Origin: Martelella alba
GTDB taxonomy: Bacteria; Pseudomonadota; Gammaproteobacteria; Enterobacterales; Enterobacteriaceae
Assembly (NCBI RefSeq): GCF_005217455.1
Contig: NZ_SZPQ01000002.1
Coordinates: 186,001-250,000 of the forward strand
Length of the DNA stretch: 64,000 bases
Direction: 5' to 3'
Within the stretch, counting starts at the first letter, position 1, and each line of letters starts with the position of its first letter. Under the pieces are notes generated by a model that did no database searches, was not told the DNA's origin, and saw only the letters and a list, made by a program, of their open reading frames with translations. This document shows, piece after piece, positions 20,594 through 30,073 of this stretch. The translations under genes and the position numbers were made by a program.

Positions 20594-21556
20594 GTGAGTA
20601 TTGCTATCGTCATTGGCACTCACGGGTCAGCGGCCGAACAATTATTGAAAACGGCCGAAATGATATTAGGCGCACAGAATAACGTCGCTTGGATTGATTT
20701 TGTTCCCGGGGAAAACGCTGAGACATTGATCGAAAAGTATACGGCGCGTTTGGCGCATCTCGATACCCAGGAAGGGGTGCTCTTCCTCGTCGATACCTGG
20801 GGAGGCAGCCCTTTCAATGCCGCCAGCCGTATCGTCGTGGACAAAGAAAACTACGAAGTCGTGACCGGGGTGAACATTCCCATGCTCGCCGAGACATTTA
20901 TGGCGCGGGATGATAACCCGACATTTGCCGATTTGGTGAAAGTGGCGATTGAAACGGGCCGTGAAGGCGTTAAAGCCCTTAAGGCTCAGGATGTCAAGCC
21001 CGCAGCCGCGCCGGCCGCGCCGCAACGATCCGCGCCCGCGCCGGTTCAGCCTTCTACGGGCGGTCATATGACCATCGGCCTGGCCCGTATCGACGACCGT
21101 CTGATTCACGGCCAGGTCGCCACCCGCTGGACCAAGGAAACCAATGTCAAGCGCATCATTGTGGTCAGCGACGAGGTCGCCGCCGATACTGTGCGCAAAA
21201 CCTTGTTGACCCAGGTCGCGCCTCCGGGGGTAACCGCGCATGTGGTGGATGTGGAAAAAGCCATTCGCGTGTATGAAAACCCGAAATATGCAAAAGATCG
21301 CGTCATGTTGCTGTTTACCAATCCGACCGACGTAGTGCGTCTGGTGGAAGGCGGGGTGAAAATCACGTCGGTGAATATCGGCGGAATGGCGTTCCACCAA
21401 GGCAAAACCCAGGTCAACGGTGCAATTTCCGTAGACGAGAAAGACGTCGAGGCGTTTCGTAAACTGGATGCCAAAGGTATCGAACTGGAGGCCCGCAAGG
21501 TTTCCACCGACTCCAAGCTGAAAATGATGGATTTGATCAGTAAGCTCGGTAAATAG
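20594..21556 (+). CDS. manX: Mannose PTS EIIAB component
   Basis: Cytoplasmic phosphotransferase that passes phosphate from HPr to mannose, glucose or glucosamine entering through ManYZ. It has 320 residues (E. coli 323) from a GTG at 20594 preceded by a strong GAGGAGGT. The IIA phospho-histidine is H10 (GTHG), the IIB one is H172 (DDRLIHGQV), and an Ala/Pro-rich linker (134-157) joins the domains. First gene of manXYZ, with 92 bp before manY. Confidence 0.97.
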   Translation: MSIAIVIGTHGSAAEQLLKTAEMILGAQNNVAWIDFVPGENAETLIEKYTARLAHLDTQEGVLFLVDTWGGSPFNAASRIVVDKENYEVVTGVNIPMLAETFMARDDNPTFADLVKVAIETGREGVKALKAQDVKPAAAPAAPQRSAPAPVQPSTGGHMTIGLARIDDRLIHGQVATRWTKETNVKRIIVVSDEVAADTVRKTLLTQVAPPGVTAHVVDVEKAIRVYENPKYAKDRVMLLFTNPTDVVRLVEGGVKITSVNIGGMAFHQGKTQVNGAISVDEKDVEAFRKLDAKGIELEARKVSTDSKLKMMDLISKLGK

Positions 21557-21648
21557 CTTTTAGCCGAAAAAAACTAACTATCAAGAGCGCATGTATTTTC
21601 TGAGGAAATTATTTACCGCTCTCTTACGTTTGTCTGAGGAGAAGTGCA

Positions 21649-22452
21649 ATGGAGATCACCACGCTTCAAATTGTGCTGATTTTTATTATTTCTTGTGTAG
21701 CGGGTATGGAATCCGTGCTGGATGAATTCCAGTTCCATCGCCCCCTGGTAGCCTGTACGTTGATAGGGCTGGTGCTTGGCGACATGAAGACCGGCATTAT
21801 CATCGGCGGGACGTTGGAAATGATCGCGTTGGGCTGGATGAATATCGGCGCCGCGCTCGCGCCGGATGCCGCCTTGGCGTCTATCATCTCCACCATACTG
21901 GTCATCGCCGGTAACCAGAGTGTCGGCGCCGGTATCGCGCTGGCTATCCCCCTGGCCGCCGCCGGTCAGGTGCTGACCATTATCGTGCGCACCATTACCG
22001 TGGCTTTCCAGCATGCTTCCGACAGCGCCGCCGAACGCGGCAACTTAACCGCCTTAAGCTGGCTGCATGTGGGCGCCTTACTGTTGCAAGCCATGCGTAT
22101 CGCCATCCCGGCGGTCATTGTGGCGGTTTCCGTGGGGACTGACGCCGTTCACGCCATGCTGAACTCGATTCCGGCGGTTGTCACCAACGGTTTGAGCATC
22201 GCCGGCGGCATGATTGTGGTTGTAGGTTATGCGATGGTCGTCAACATGATGCGCGCCGGTTACTTGATGCCTTTCTTCTTCCTGGGCTTCGTTACCGCCG
22301 CCTTCACCAACTTCAATCTGGTCGCCTTGGGCGTGATTGGCGTGGTCATGGCGATTTTCTATATTCAATTGAGCCCGAAATACAACCGGCCGCAGGTTAT
22401 TGAAGGCTCGTCGGCGCGCGGCGCTAACGATCTTGACAACGAACTTGATTAA
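21649..22452 (+). CDS. manY: Mannose PTS EIIC component
   Basis: Membrane channel subunit of the mannose PTS, 267 residues (E. coli 266). The hydrophobic body starts with EITTLQIVLIFIISCVAGME and carries the family signature GDMKTGIIIGGTLEMIALGW. In E. coli ManYZ also serves as a receptor for phage lambda DNA entry and several bacteriocins. GAGGAGAAG precedes the ATG. manZ follows after 12 bp. Confidence 0.97.
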   Translation: MEITTLQIVLIFIISCVAGMESVLDEFQFHRPLVACTLIGLVLGDMKTGIIIGGTLEMIALGWMNIGAALAPDAALASIISTILVIAGNQSVGAGIALAIPLAAAGQVLTIIVRTITVAFQHASDSAAERGNLTALSWLHVGALLLQAMRIAIPAVIVAVSVGTDAVHAMLNSIPAVVTNGLSIAGGMIVVVGYAMVVNMMRAGYLMPFFFLGFVTAAFTNFNLVALGVIGVVMAIFYIQLSPKYNRPQVIEGSSARGANDLDNELD

Positions 22453-22464
22453 AAGGTGAGAGAA

Positions 22465-23307
22465 ATGGTCGATACAACTGGTCAAAAGAAACTGACTGCC
22501 GGCGATATTCGCGGGGTCTTCTATCGCTCGAACCTTTTTCAGGGCTCATGGAACTTTGAACGTATGCAGGCGTTGGGTTTTTGTTTTTCGATGGTGCCGG
22601 TGATCCGTCGCCTATACCCGGAAAACAATGAAGCCCGTCGGCAAGCGATCAAACGCCACCTGGAATTTTTCAATACCCATCCTTATGTGGCCGCGCCTGT
22701 GCTGGGCGTTACCCTGGCGATGGAAGAGCAACGCGCCAATGGCGCTCCCATCGATGATGCGGCCATCAACGGTCTGAAGGTCGGGCTGATGGGACCGCTG
22801 GCCGGGGTGGGCGACCCGATTTTCTGGGGCACCGCCCGTCCGGTTTTCGCCGCGCTGGGCGCGGGTATCGCCATGAGCGGCAGCTTGCTCGGTCCGGTAT
22901 TGTTCTTCGTGCTGTTTAACCTGGTGCGCCTGCTGGTCCGTTACTACGGCGTGGCCTACGGTTATCGCAAAGGGGTGGACATTGTTAACGACATGGGCGG
23001 CGGCTTCCTGCAAAAGCTGACCGAGGGCGCGTCTATTCTGGGGTTGTTTGTCATGGGCGCCCTGGTGAACAAGTGGACGCATGTCAACATCCCATTCGTG
23101 GTGTCGCGCATTACCAACCAGAACGGCCAGACGACCGTGACCACCGTCCAGACCATCCTGGATCAGCTCATGCCCGGCCTGGTGCCGTTATTGCTGACCT
23201 TTGGCTGTATGTGGTTGCTGCGGCGTAAAGTCAATCCTCTGTGGATCATTATCGGCTTCTTCGCGATAGGTATCTTCGGTTATTGGATAGGCGTGCTGGG
23301 TCTTTGA
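22465..23307 (+). CDS. manZ: Mannose PTS EIID component
   Basis: Second membrane subunit of the mannose PTS, 280 residues from the ATG at 22465, close to E. coli ManZ in start (MVDTT) and length. The blocks [19 protein letters not shown] and [15 protein letters not shown] identify EIID. AAAGGTGAGAG is the ribosome-binding site; a GTG at 22456 lies within it and is rejected. A rho-independent terminator follows the stop. Confidence 0.97.
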   Translation: MVDTTGQKKLTAGDIRGVFYRSNLFQGSWNFERMQALGFCFSMVPVIRRLYPENNEARRQAIKRHLEFFNTHPYVAAPVLGVTLAMEEQRANGAPIDDAAINGLKVGLMGPLAGVGDPIFWGTARPVFAALGAGIAMSGSLLGPVLFFVLFNLVRLLVRYYGVAYGYRKGVDIVNDMGGGFLQKLTEGASILGLFVMGALVNKWTHVNIPFVVSRITNQNGQTTVTTVQTILDQLMPGLVPLLLTFGCMWLLRRKVNPLWIIIGFFAIGIFGYWIGVLGL

Positions 23308-23321
23308 CAACCGCTATTGGA

Positions 23322-23345
23322 AACCGGGGCCCGTCCCCGGTTTTT
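23322..23345 (+). terminator. Rho-independent terminator after manZ
   Basis: AACCGGGG (23322-23329) and CCCCGGTT (23335-23342) form an 8-bp stem followed by TTTTT. It ends the manXYZ transcript just before yobD. Confidence 0.85.
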
Positions 23346-23362
23346 CTGTCTTTGGAGGATGC

Positions 23363-23824
23363 ATGTCAATCACCGATATCTGTTTACTGATTATCATTAT
23401 CATGGCGCTGGTGTTCGCTATTTACGATGAATTTATCGTCGACTTTTATCTGAAAGGCAAAACCCGCCTGAAAATCGGTCTACAACGTCTTAATCGTATC
23501 GACGGACTGATATTTATCGGGCTGGTGGGCATATTGATTTATCAAAATATCACTGCCAAGGGCACGGTTTTTACCACTACCCTGTTACTTATCCTGGCGT
23601 TGATGGCCATTTACCTGACCTATATTCGCCGGCCAAAATTGATTTTTAAGCAAGATGGTTTTTTTTACGCCAATTTTTTCATCAGATATGACCGCATAAA
23701 GAATATGAATTTATCCGAAGACGGCTATTTGGCCATTGATTTGGAAAAAAGGCGTCTTCTGATAAAAGTCAAGCAATTGGATGATTTGGAAACGCTTTAT
23801 CACTTCTTTATGGACCGTTCCTAA
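23363..23824 (+). CDS. yobD: UPF0266 membrane protein YobD
   Basis: Inner-membrane protein of unknown function, 153 residues (E. coli 152), with three membrane helices in the first 90 residues and a small soluble C-terminal part. TTGGAGG upstream of the ATG is a good ribosome-binding site. It sits between manZ and mntP as in E. coli and must rely on read-through of the manZ terminator or a promoter within the short gap. Confidence 0.93.
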   Translation: MSITDICLLIIIIMALVFAIYDEFIVDFYLKGKTRLKIGLQRLNRIDGLIFIGLVGILIYQNITAKGTVFTTTLLLILALMAIYLTYIRRPKLIFKQDGFFYANFFIRYDRIKNMNLSEDGYLAIDLEKRRLLIKVKQLDDLETLYHFFMDRS

Positions 23825-23939
23825 CATTCTGGCAACAAACAGTCTCACGAAAGGAGTATTAGTATTAATTTCATCGCCTAATCCCATTTCATTTTGTGGT
23901 TGTCTCAGGCCGAAATATTATGTTAAGGTTGGCCCGTCA

Positions 23940-24045
23940 TTAGGGAGTAGCCTGTTTCCAGTCATTATGTATGGAAATGTCCGTGTCAACATGCTCGTTG
24001 TGGTTAAACGTGGTACGGACGACCAGGAGGGTTGGCGAGACTATA
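23940..24045 (+). promoter_or_regulatory. yybP-ykoY manganese riboswitch upstream of mntP
   Basis: The leader carries the conserved pieces of this aptamer: TTAGGGAGTAGCC at its 5' side (about 23939), GTGTCAACATGCTCG (23983-23997), and GGTTGGCGAGACTA at its 3' side (24030-24043). In E. coli this element raises MntP synthesis when Mn2+ is high. Downstream hairpins (ACCATC 24056-24061 with GATGGT 24074-24079, and GGCT/AGCC around the ribosome-binding site) could be the expression platform. Confidence 0.88.
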
Positions 24046-24117
24046 GACACGACGAACCATCGCTGGGTTGGGAGATGGTGAATCGTGTATATATTGGCTC
24101 CCAGCCGAGGCTCCGCT

Positions 24118-24696
24118 ATGAACATTTCCGCAACGCTGTTTCTTGCTTTCGGCATGTCGATGGACGCTTTCGCGGCTTCTATCGGCAAAGGCGCCACGCT
24201 CCATAATCCACCACTGCGCGAGGCGCTGCGCACCGGCCTGATATTCGGCATCATTGAAGCGACCACGCCCCTGTTGGGCTGGTCACTGGGCCTCATCGCC
24301 AGTCATTACATCATGGAGTGGGATCACTGGGTAGCTTTCCTTCTGCTGGCCTGTCTGGGCGTCAGAATGATGATAAGCGGTTGCCGCCAGAAACAGGATG
24401 CCCCCGCCATCGCCGGCCACAGTCTGAAAGTGTTGGTGGTCACCGCCATCGCCACCAGCCTTGACGCGCTGGCTATCGGCGTCGGACTGGCCTTCCTGGA
24501 AGTGAACATCCTGCATATGGCCATGCTCATCGGCCTGGCCACCATGCTAATGACGACCCTGGGTATGCTGCTTGGCCGGTTTGTCGGCCCCTTTCTCGGC
24601 AACAAGGCGGAAATCATCGGCGGCGCCATTCTCATTGGTATCGGCTGCAATATTCTCTACACCCATATCGGTCCGTCGCTAACGGCCGGCTGGTGA
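24118..24696 (+). CDS. mntP: Manganese exporter MntP
   Basis: Inner-membrane Mn2+ efflux protein, 192 residues (E. coli 188), with about six helices in two homologous halves. The conserved [15 protein letters not shown] motif carries D16, and the second half repeats it ([15 protein letters not shown]). The ATG at 24118 has CGAGG seven bases upstream; an upstream ATG at 24085 falls in the leader structure and is rejected. Controlled by the riboswitch before it. Its 3' end overlaps convergent rlmA by 18 bp. Confidence 0.96.
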   Translation: MNISATLFLAFGMSMDAFAASIGKGATLHNPPLREALRTGLIFGIIEATTPLLGWSLGLIASHYIMEWDHWVAFLLLACLGVRMMISGCRQKQDAPAIAGHSLKVLVVTAIATSLDALAIGVGLAFLEVNILHMAMLIGLATMLMTTLGMLLGRFVGPFLGNKAEIIGGAILIGIGCNILYTHIGPSLTAGW

Positions 24697-25527
24697 CGCC
24701 AACCCATGATCCCTGCGCCAGGCGCGCAAAATAAAATCGGTCTCGCACACAAATTTCGGCAAGGCGGTCAATGCCGTGATTATCTCCGGCGTGGCCTTCC
24801 AGGCGAAAGGCGTCATAAGCAGCAGCTCGCCCGCCGCCGTACCGGGTAAAACCAACTCGAAACGTAAACGCCGCTCCGCCGCCGCCGTGAAGCCGGGCAA
24901 GACCTCGTCCCTTAACGGATGCAGCATCACCTGGGAATAAATCCGTTCCTTTAGTTGATAAAGATGCCGCGGCCCCGGCGCCACTGTGACCAACAGCCCA
25001 TCCGGTGTAAGGACGCGATACACTTCAGCCGGATTACAAGGCGCATAAATGCGCAACACGCCGTCCAGGCCATGATCGACGAAAGGCAGACGCTGGCTGG
25101 ACGCCACACAGAAACGAACCCTCGGGTAACGCTTGGCCGCGGCGCGCACCGCGGGTTTAGCGATATCCAGCCCGTAGGCCTGGATATCGCCGCCCCGCCC
25201 CGCCAGCGCCGTTTCCAACGCGGACGTGTAATATCCTTCCCCGCAACCGATATCCAGCCAGCGGGCCTTAGCCGCCGTTTGCAGGCCGGTTATCATCGCC
25301 ATTGCCGCATCGCGCATCGGTTGATAGTAGCCGGCATCGAGGAAGGCCCGCCTGGCCCGCATCATGGCCTGATTATCGCCGGGCGTTTTGCTGCGTTTGA
25401 ATTGTACCGGCAAGAGGTTGACATAGCCCTCGCGCGCGCAGTCGAACCGGTGCGCCTGCGGACAATGCCAGAAACCCGCACCCGGCGATAGCGGCAGACG
25501 ACAAAGCGGACATTGATAAACATGCAT
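24679..25527 (-). CDS. rlmA: 23S rRNA (guanine-745-N1) methyltransferase
   Basis: SAM-dependent methyltransferase for 23S rRNA G745. It has 282 residues (E. coli 269). The zinc-binding residues C6, C9, C22 and H26 are in order, the SAM motif is [11 protein letters not shown], and [15 protein letters not shown] is typical. Its C-terminus overlaps the end of mntP. The gene for the PBP3-like protein lies 25 bp upstream on the same strand, the arrangement found in Salmonella. Confidence 0.95.
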   Translation of the reverse strand: MHVYQCPLCRLPLSPGAGFWHCPQAHRFDCAREGYVNLLPVQFKRSKTPGDNQAMMRARRAFLDAGYYQPMRDAAMAMITGLQTAAKARWLDIGCGEGYYTSALETALAGRGGDIQAYGLDIAKPAVRAAAKRYPRVRFCVASSQRLPFVDHGLDGVLRIYAPCNPAEVYRVLTPDGLLVTVAPGPRHLYQLKERIYSQVMLHPLRDEVLPGFTAAAERRLRFELVLPGTAAGELLLMTPFAWKATPEIITALTALPKFVCETDFILRAWRRDHGLASPAGR

Positions 25528-25552
25528 TAAAGGTTTGCTCCGCGCCGGCCCA

Positions 25553-27292
25553 TCATGATGGATGGCCGCTGGTTCTGGACGCGATCACCAGGTGATTGTC
25601 ATCTTCGGGCAAGGCATCCGGCTCGACGTTCATGGTACGCAACACTTCGGACATAATGGCGCTGAATACCGGCGCGGAGACGGCCCCGCCGTAATATTTG
25701 CCGGCCTGGGGATTGTTGATGACCACCACCAGCGCGAATCGGGGCCGGCTGGCGGGCGCCACGCCCGCCGTATAGGCGATATATTTATCGATATACTTGC
25801 CGTCCGGTCCGATTTTTTTCGCCGTGCCGGTTTTGACCGCCACGCGATAGCCGCGCACGGCGGCTTTAATTCCGCCGCCGCCCGGCAAAGCGACGCTTTC
25901 CATCATATGTTTAACTTCATGCACCAGATGCGGGTCCATGACCTGTTGGCCTTCGACCGGCGGATCGATACGGGTTATGGACAGCGGCCGGTATATCCCA
26001 TCACTACCGATAGTGGCATAGACCCTGGCAAGCTGCACGGGGGTCACCATCAACCCATAGCCAAAAGAGAATGTGGCGCGATCCAGATCGCTCCAGCGCT
26101 GACGGTGAGGCATCAGCCCACTGCTTTCGCCAGTCAAGCCCAAATCCGTGGGTTTGCCGAGACCGAACGCCTTATAGGTTTTGAGCAACGCGGTAATCGG
26201 CATGGCCAATGCCATGCGCGATACGCCCACGTCGCTGGATTTTTGCAAAACCCCGGTCAGCGTGAGTGTCGGATAAAACGCCACGTCGCGAATCTCGTGG
26301 CCGCTTAACACATAAGGATGGGTATCGAGCAGGCTGTCCGGCTTAACAATGCCCTGTTGCAGCGCGGTCATCACCACCATGGGTTTGACCGTCGAGCCCG
26401 GTTCGAATATATCGCTTATCGCGCGATCGCGGAAATCCTCCTCGGTGGCGCCGGCGCGATTATTGGGGTTGAAAGTGGGATAATTGGCCAGGGCCAGGAT
26501 CTCGCCGGTATTCACATCCACCAATACCGCCGCGCCGGAATCGGCCTTGTTGAACTCCACGGCATTGCTTAAGGCCTCTTCGGCGATACGCTGCAACCGC
26601 AAGTCGATACTCAGCGCCACATTATGCGCCGGCGAACTGTCAGTGGTCGACAGCGTCTCCACCACCCGGCCGAACCGGTCCTTACGTACCACTCGCTGCC
26701 CTGCCACCCCCGTCAGTAAACGGTTAAAGCTTTTTTCGACGCCCTCTATGCCCTGGTCGTCGATATTGGTGAACCCCACCAGATTCGCGGCGGTTTGTCC
26801 TGCCGGATAAAACCGGCGGGATTCCTCCTTGAGATAGATGCCCGGTAATTTCAGCTGTTTGACATAGTCCGCCACATTCGGCTCTATCTGGCGGGCCAGA
26901 TAAATAAACCGCATATGGGGATCTTGCGCGATACGTTGCGCCAGTTCCCGAAATGGGATATTGATTGTTTGCGCCAGCGCCTCCCAGCGTGAATTATTCT
27001 CCACGCCGCCTTTTTGCGCCACTTCGTAGGGATCGGCCCAGACCGCGTCCACCGGGACGCTGACCGCCAGCGGCTGGCCGTTGCGATCGGTTATCATGCC
27101 GCGGGGAATCGGCGTCTCCTCCACCCGCAAAGACCGCATGTTCTCCTGAGCCACCAGATTATCCGGGTGTATCACCTGTAGCCAGGCGATCCGTATCAGC
27201 AAAACCGTCAGAATCAGCAAGATGCCCGTGCAAATCAGGCCGAAGCGCCATTGGATAAAATTCTGTCTAATCTGCCCCGAAGTCGTCTTCAC
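25553..27292 (-). CDS. Class B penicillin-binding protein, FtsI (PBP3) paralogue
   Basis: Peptidoglycan transpeptidase with an N-terminal membrane anchor (about residues 17-40), a pedestal domain (RGMITDRNGQPLAVSVPVDA) and a transpeptidase domain of 579 residues total. Active-site motifs are S300-x-x-K303 (EPGSTVKPM), SSD at 352-354 and KTGT at 487-490. E. coli FtsI has SSN at the second motif. A second PBP3 (PBP3SAL) sits beside rlmA in Salmonella and builds septa at acidic pH inside host cells; the same place here suggests this is its orthologue. The main ftsI of the dcw cluster is not in this window. No frame damage. Confidence 0.9.
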   Translation of the reverse strand: MKTTSGQIRQNFIQWRFGLICTGILLILTVLLIRIAWLQVIHPDNLVAQENMRSLRVEETPIPRGMITDRNGQPLAVSVPVDAVWADPYEVAQKGGVENNSRWEALAQTINIPFRELAQRIAQDPHMRFIYLARQIEPNVADYVKQLKLPGIYLKEESRRFYPAGQTAANLVGFTNIDDQGIEGVEKSFNRLLTGVAGQRVVRKDRFGRVVETLSTTDSSPAHNVALSIDLRLQRIAEEALSNAVEFNKADSGAAVLVDVNTGEILALANYPTFNPNNRAGATEEDFRDRAISDIFEPGSTVKPMVVMTALQQGIVKPDSLLDTHPYVLSGHEIRDVAFYPTLTLTGVLQKSSDVGVSRMALAMPITALLKTYKAFGLGKPTDLGLTGESSGLMPHRQRWSDLDRATFSFGYGLMVTPVQLARVYATIGSDGIYRPLSITRIDPPVEGQQVMDPHLVHEVKHMMESVALPGGGGIKAAVRGYRVAVKTGTAKKIGPDGKYIDKYIAYTAGVAPASRPRFALVVVINNPQAGKYYGGAVSAPVFSAIMSEVLRTMNVEPDALPEDDNHLVIASRTSGHPS

Positions 27293-27475
27293 AATGCACC
27301 CATATCGCTATCCTGTTGACTCATAGCATTAAACCTCATCCGGGAGGCTTTATTGCCCATAACAGTGCTACAAGATTGGCTAATTTGCAACAAAGCGCTA
27401 ATTTGACTGAACTGACGGCCAAAAATGTAATAGGCTGACGGACAACATTCGATTGATATCACTTAACATCAGGGA

Positions 27476-28228
27476 ATGACTCTTATGTCAGCGTGTTCCG
27501 CAATACTGGATAAGATCGCCGGCGTCCGCCATGGTTTCGGCGATGCCGCCACGTTGTTTCCAACGCCGCTATTACCCTGGGAACACAGCGCGACGATAAA
27601 AAAGCAAGTGCATGGCACCGCTATTTACCACGTCACCCACCCGGCTCAGGCCTGTGGAGAGGCGGACGGGCTAATCACGTCGACGCCAGGCGTTCTGCTG
27701 CATGTGCTCACCGCCGACTGCCTGCCAATTCTGTTGTGCCGCCAAGACGGCAAGCGTATCGGGGTTGTGCATGCCGGCTGGCGCGGATTGCTGGCGGGTA
27801 TTATCGAGGCCTTCGCGGCGCAGATTTCGCGGCCTGACAGCCCCGCCAACTGGGTGGCGGCGATAGGACCGGCGGCCGGACCATGCTGTTATGAAGTCAG
27901 CGACGCGCTGGCGGAGGATTTTCTTCGTCATTTGGCTATTCCCGCGCATGTCGTCCAGCCGCGGCCGCGACATCTTGCTCTGGCCGCCATCGCCGTTTAC
28001 AAGCTCAAGGCCTTGGGTTTTACCACCGTGGACAACCTGAATCGCTGCACGATTTGCGCAACCGACGGTCAAAATTATCGCTATACCAGCTATCGGCGAT
28101 ACACCCGGCAACGGGCCTCGGATCCCACCTGCCCGCCAATTTCCGGACGAAATCAGTATTCCGGGCTGGTAATTATGGATGCGGCGCACCCCCACATGAC
28201 GGGAGGCGAAACCCACAAACCGCGCTAA
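27476..28228 (+). CDS. Laccase-domain (YfiH/DUF152) family protein
   Basis: Multicopper-oxidase-like fold of the YfiH/FAMIN family, whose members act as purine nucleoside phosphorylases or have weak polyphenol oxidase activity. The metal and active-site residues H46 (QVHG), C82 (TADC) and H99 (VHAGWRG) have the same spacing (36 and 17) as H71/C107/H124 of E. coli YfiH. It has 250 residues. It is probably a paralogue of yfiH, which would lie elsewhere beside rluD. AGGGA precedes the ATG at 27476; an ATG at 27485 is also possible. Divergent from the PBP3 paralogue. Confidence 0.88.
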   Translation: MTLMSACSAILDKIAGVRHGFGDAATLFPTPLLPWEHSATIKKQVHGTAIYHVTHPAQACGEADGLITSTPGVLLHVLTADCLPILLCRQDGKRIGVVHAGWRGLLAGIIEAFAAQISRPDSPANWVAAIGPAAGPCCYEVSDALAEDFLRHLAIPAHVVQPRPRHLALAAIAVYKLKALGFTTVDNLNRCTICATDGQNYRYTSYRRYTRQRASDPTCPPISGRNQYSGLVIMDAAHPHMTGGETHKPR

Positions 28229-28272
28229 AGCGACAACCATGGAATGGGAATGAAAACGGAAATAGCCAAACA

Positions 28273-28297
28273 CCCTGCCAGTTCAGCACTGGCAGGG
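28273..28297. terminator. Perfect hairpin between convergent genes
   Basis: CCCTGCCAGT (28273-28282) and ACTGGCAGGG (28288-28297) make a 10-bp stem with a 5-base loop. It lies between the ends of the laccase-domain gene and cspC; T tracts on both sides are short (ATTT, GTTT). Probably a bidirectional terminator. Confidence 0.65.
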
Positions 28298-28354
28298 AGA
28301 TTTACATGTGATCCAAATCAGTCAAAAGACCGATGGTTACCGAAGCAACCCGGA

Positions 28355-28564
28355 TTACAGTGCAGTTACGTTAACTGCTGAAGGGCCTTTCTGGCCATCC
28401 TGGATTTCGAACTCTACATTCTGGCCTTCTGCCAGAGTTTTGAAGCCGTTACCCTGAATAGCGGAGAAGTGTACAAACACATCTTTACTGCCATCGGCCG
28501 GAGTGATGAAACCAAAACCTTTAGACTCGTTGAACCACTTCACTTGACCTTTGATCTTTGCCAT
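28355..28564 (-). CDS. cspC: Cold shock-like protein CspC
   Basis: Single-domain RNA chaperone and antiterminator, 69 residues, almost identical to E. coli CspC. RNP1 is KGFGFI and RNP2 is VFVHF. In E. coli it stabilises rpoS mRNA and other transcripts and is not cold-induced. It lies 23 bp after yobF, the same operon as in E. coli. CATGTTTCC on the plus strand marks its leader; AAGGAAAC on the minus strand is the ribosome-binding site. Confidence 0.97.
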   Translation of the reverse strand: MAKIKGQVKWFNESKGFGFITPADGSKDVFVHFSAIQGNGFKTLAEGQNVEFEIQDGQKGPSAVNVTAL

Positions 28565-28587
28565 CTTGCATGTTTCCTTTGGAGTGT

Positions 28588-28722
28588 TTAAATCGCCCGG
28601 AGGCGAGACAGAGACAAACTGGAGTCGTTACTGCTTGAGGCACTAAGATTAGGATCGGCAGAGAAGCGGCATACAACGAAATCGTCTTTACGCAAAACTT
28701 CTTTACTGAAAATGCCATTCAT
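28588..28722 (-). CDS. yobF: Small stress protein YobF
   Basis: 44-residue protein (E. coli 47) read from the ATG at 28722. The start [10 protein letters not shown] and the CRFSADP block match E. coli YobF ([17 protein letters not shown]), and it ends LSRLRAI. YobF is a small protein of unknown function that is expressed under stress. It lies just before cspC on the same strand, the known yobF-cspC operon. An overlapping reading frame from 28718 is a shadow. Confidence 0.88.
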   Translation of the reverse strand: MNGIFSKEVLRKDDFVVCRFSADPNLSASSSNDSSLSLSRLRAI

Positions 28723-30073
28723 ATACAGAACTGTACCTCGTTTTACCCAAATGCGTTATCACATACTCTGTAATCAATGGCAAGCCATTTTTAATCAGGG
28801 CCGGATATGTCGCACATAATTAAATCATTCAGTAGCATCCGGTTGTATGCACCCGGCATCCAGGTGCTGCAAAACTAACCTTTACGTGCCTGGAGAAACC
28901 ACCGTCATGATTTCTGTACCATTAGTCATTAACCTTAGCGCAAAGTTTTGTCAACGTCCAATGCATTGTTCAAGAATAACTATTCAATTCTCGATAAAAG
29001 AAAACAAGAGGGCCAGCTCACATTTTTCCAGATTTTTTCAGACCGTAATCAACTATGGATACAAGGAAATTAAGCCCCTGCGCCCGGCGGTCCATCTTTA
29101 ACCCCAGCGCAACGCCGCCTGCCCGCGGCCCCGCTAAACGGACGGCTTTACGGATAAACGCCCGCCCTGGACGTTATAGAGCAGGTTGCCGCTTTGTTGA
29201 CCGCGTTATCCCCCCGTCTTAGTACGGTCTCTGTTCACGGCAAGACCCTTACCGCCGTGATGTAACGTTAATTATGCTGCGAATATACCCTTCCAGGGAA
29301 ACAGTCCCGGATAGGATGCGCTATTTAGGATCACCAATATTGTGCAGCCCTCGATAATAAATACGGCGATGAGTTCGCCCGCCCCGTCATAGCGTTATCT
29401 ACGCTGCCGGGATAAAGACGGATAACCTGTCTCTGGCCGAAGGCCCGTCATTGAAAATTCACATTTCTGCCCGTCGAAATTGTCACTTACTTGCCACCGC
29501 ATTACTGATCGATATATTGAGTATGATAACTTTATTAGCAAGTTTACCCCTCTGTCATGAGGACGTAATAAAAAGCCTTGTTAAATTTAATTAAAAATTA
29601 CTGATGATATGACCCTCTCTGACATATTTTCGTCATAGTGACTATTTGTCGAATAATCTTTATTAATGAATACAGTGATTCTCAAGCCAGCGGTACAACG
29701 CCCTCCTCCGCCACAGGGATCGTTACGCAGGACGGCGGCGATGATGCGACGGCACGGCAAACGTCCTTGGCCGCGCCGGCGGACAGCAAACGGCCGTGAA
29801 GGGCGGGCCGGCAAGCATGCCATAATTTTTGCAAAGCCAAAACGGTTAAACGCCGAAAAACGGTTCACGCGGAAAGACCGCCCTATTTCCCCATCGGCAT
29901 GCTTAACCTTGCCTTTTCGTTGATGGTCGCAAATTAATTACATAGTTAACTAAGATGCAGGGCTGGATAAGAGACATCCTGTCTCTCAGCAAGAGCCCGC
30001 CGCTGGCGCGCGTAATGTGTTTTGGCGAATGTGCCGCTGCCCCGTCGCCGCCATGCGGTTCAACGTATTGAGA
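28723..30073. other. 1.35-kb stretch without a recognisable gene
   Basis: AT-rich at both ends. Two readings (28847-29101 and 29666-29923, plus strand) have no family-like sequence. A short frame at about 29168-29265 (DVIEQVAALLTALSPRLSTV, ending LTAVM) looks protein-like and may be the 3' relic of a lost gene. A right-half repeat copy with the hairpin GAGACATCCTGTCTC lies at about 29970-30080. Confidence 0.5.

Noticed and set aside
28847-29101. 84-codon plus-strand frame in the gene desert
   Set aside because: No family-like sequence, weak start, and falls in AT-rich upstream DNA of yobF.
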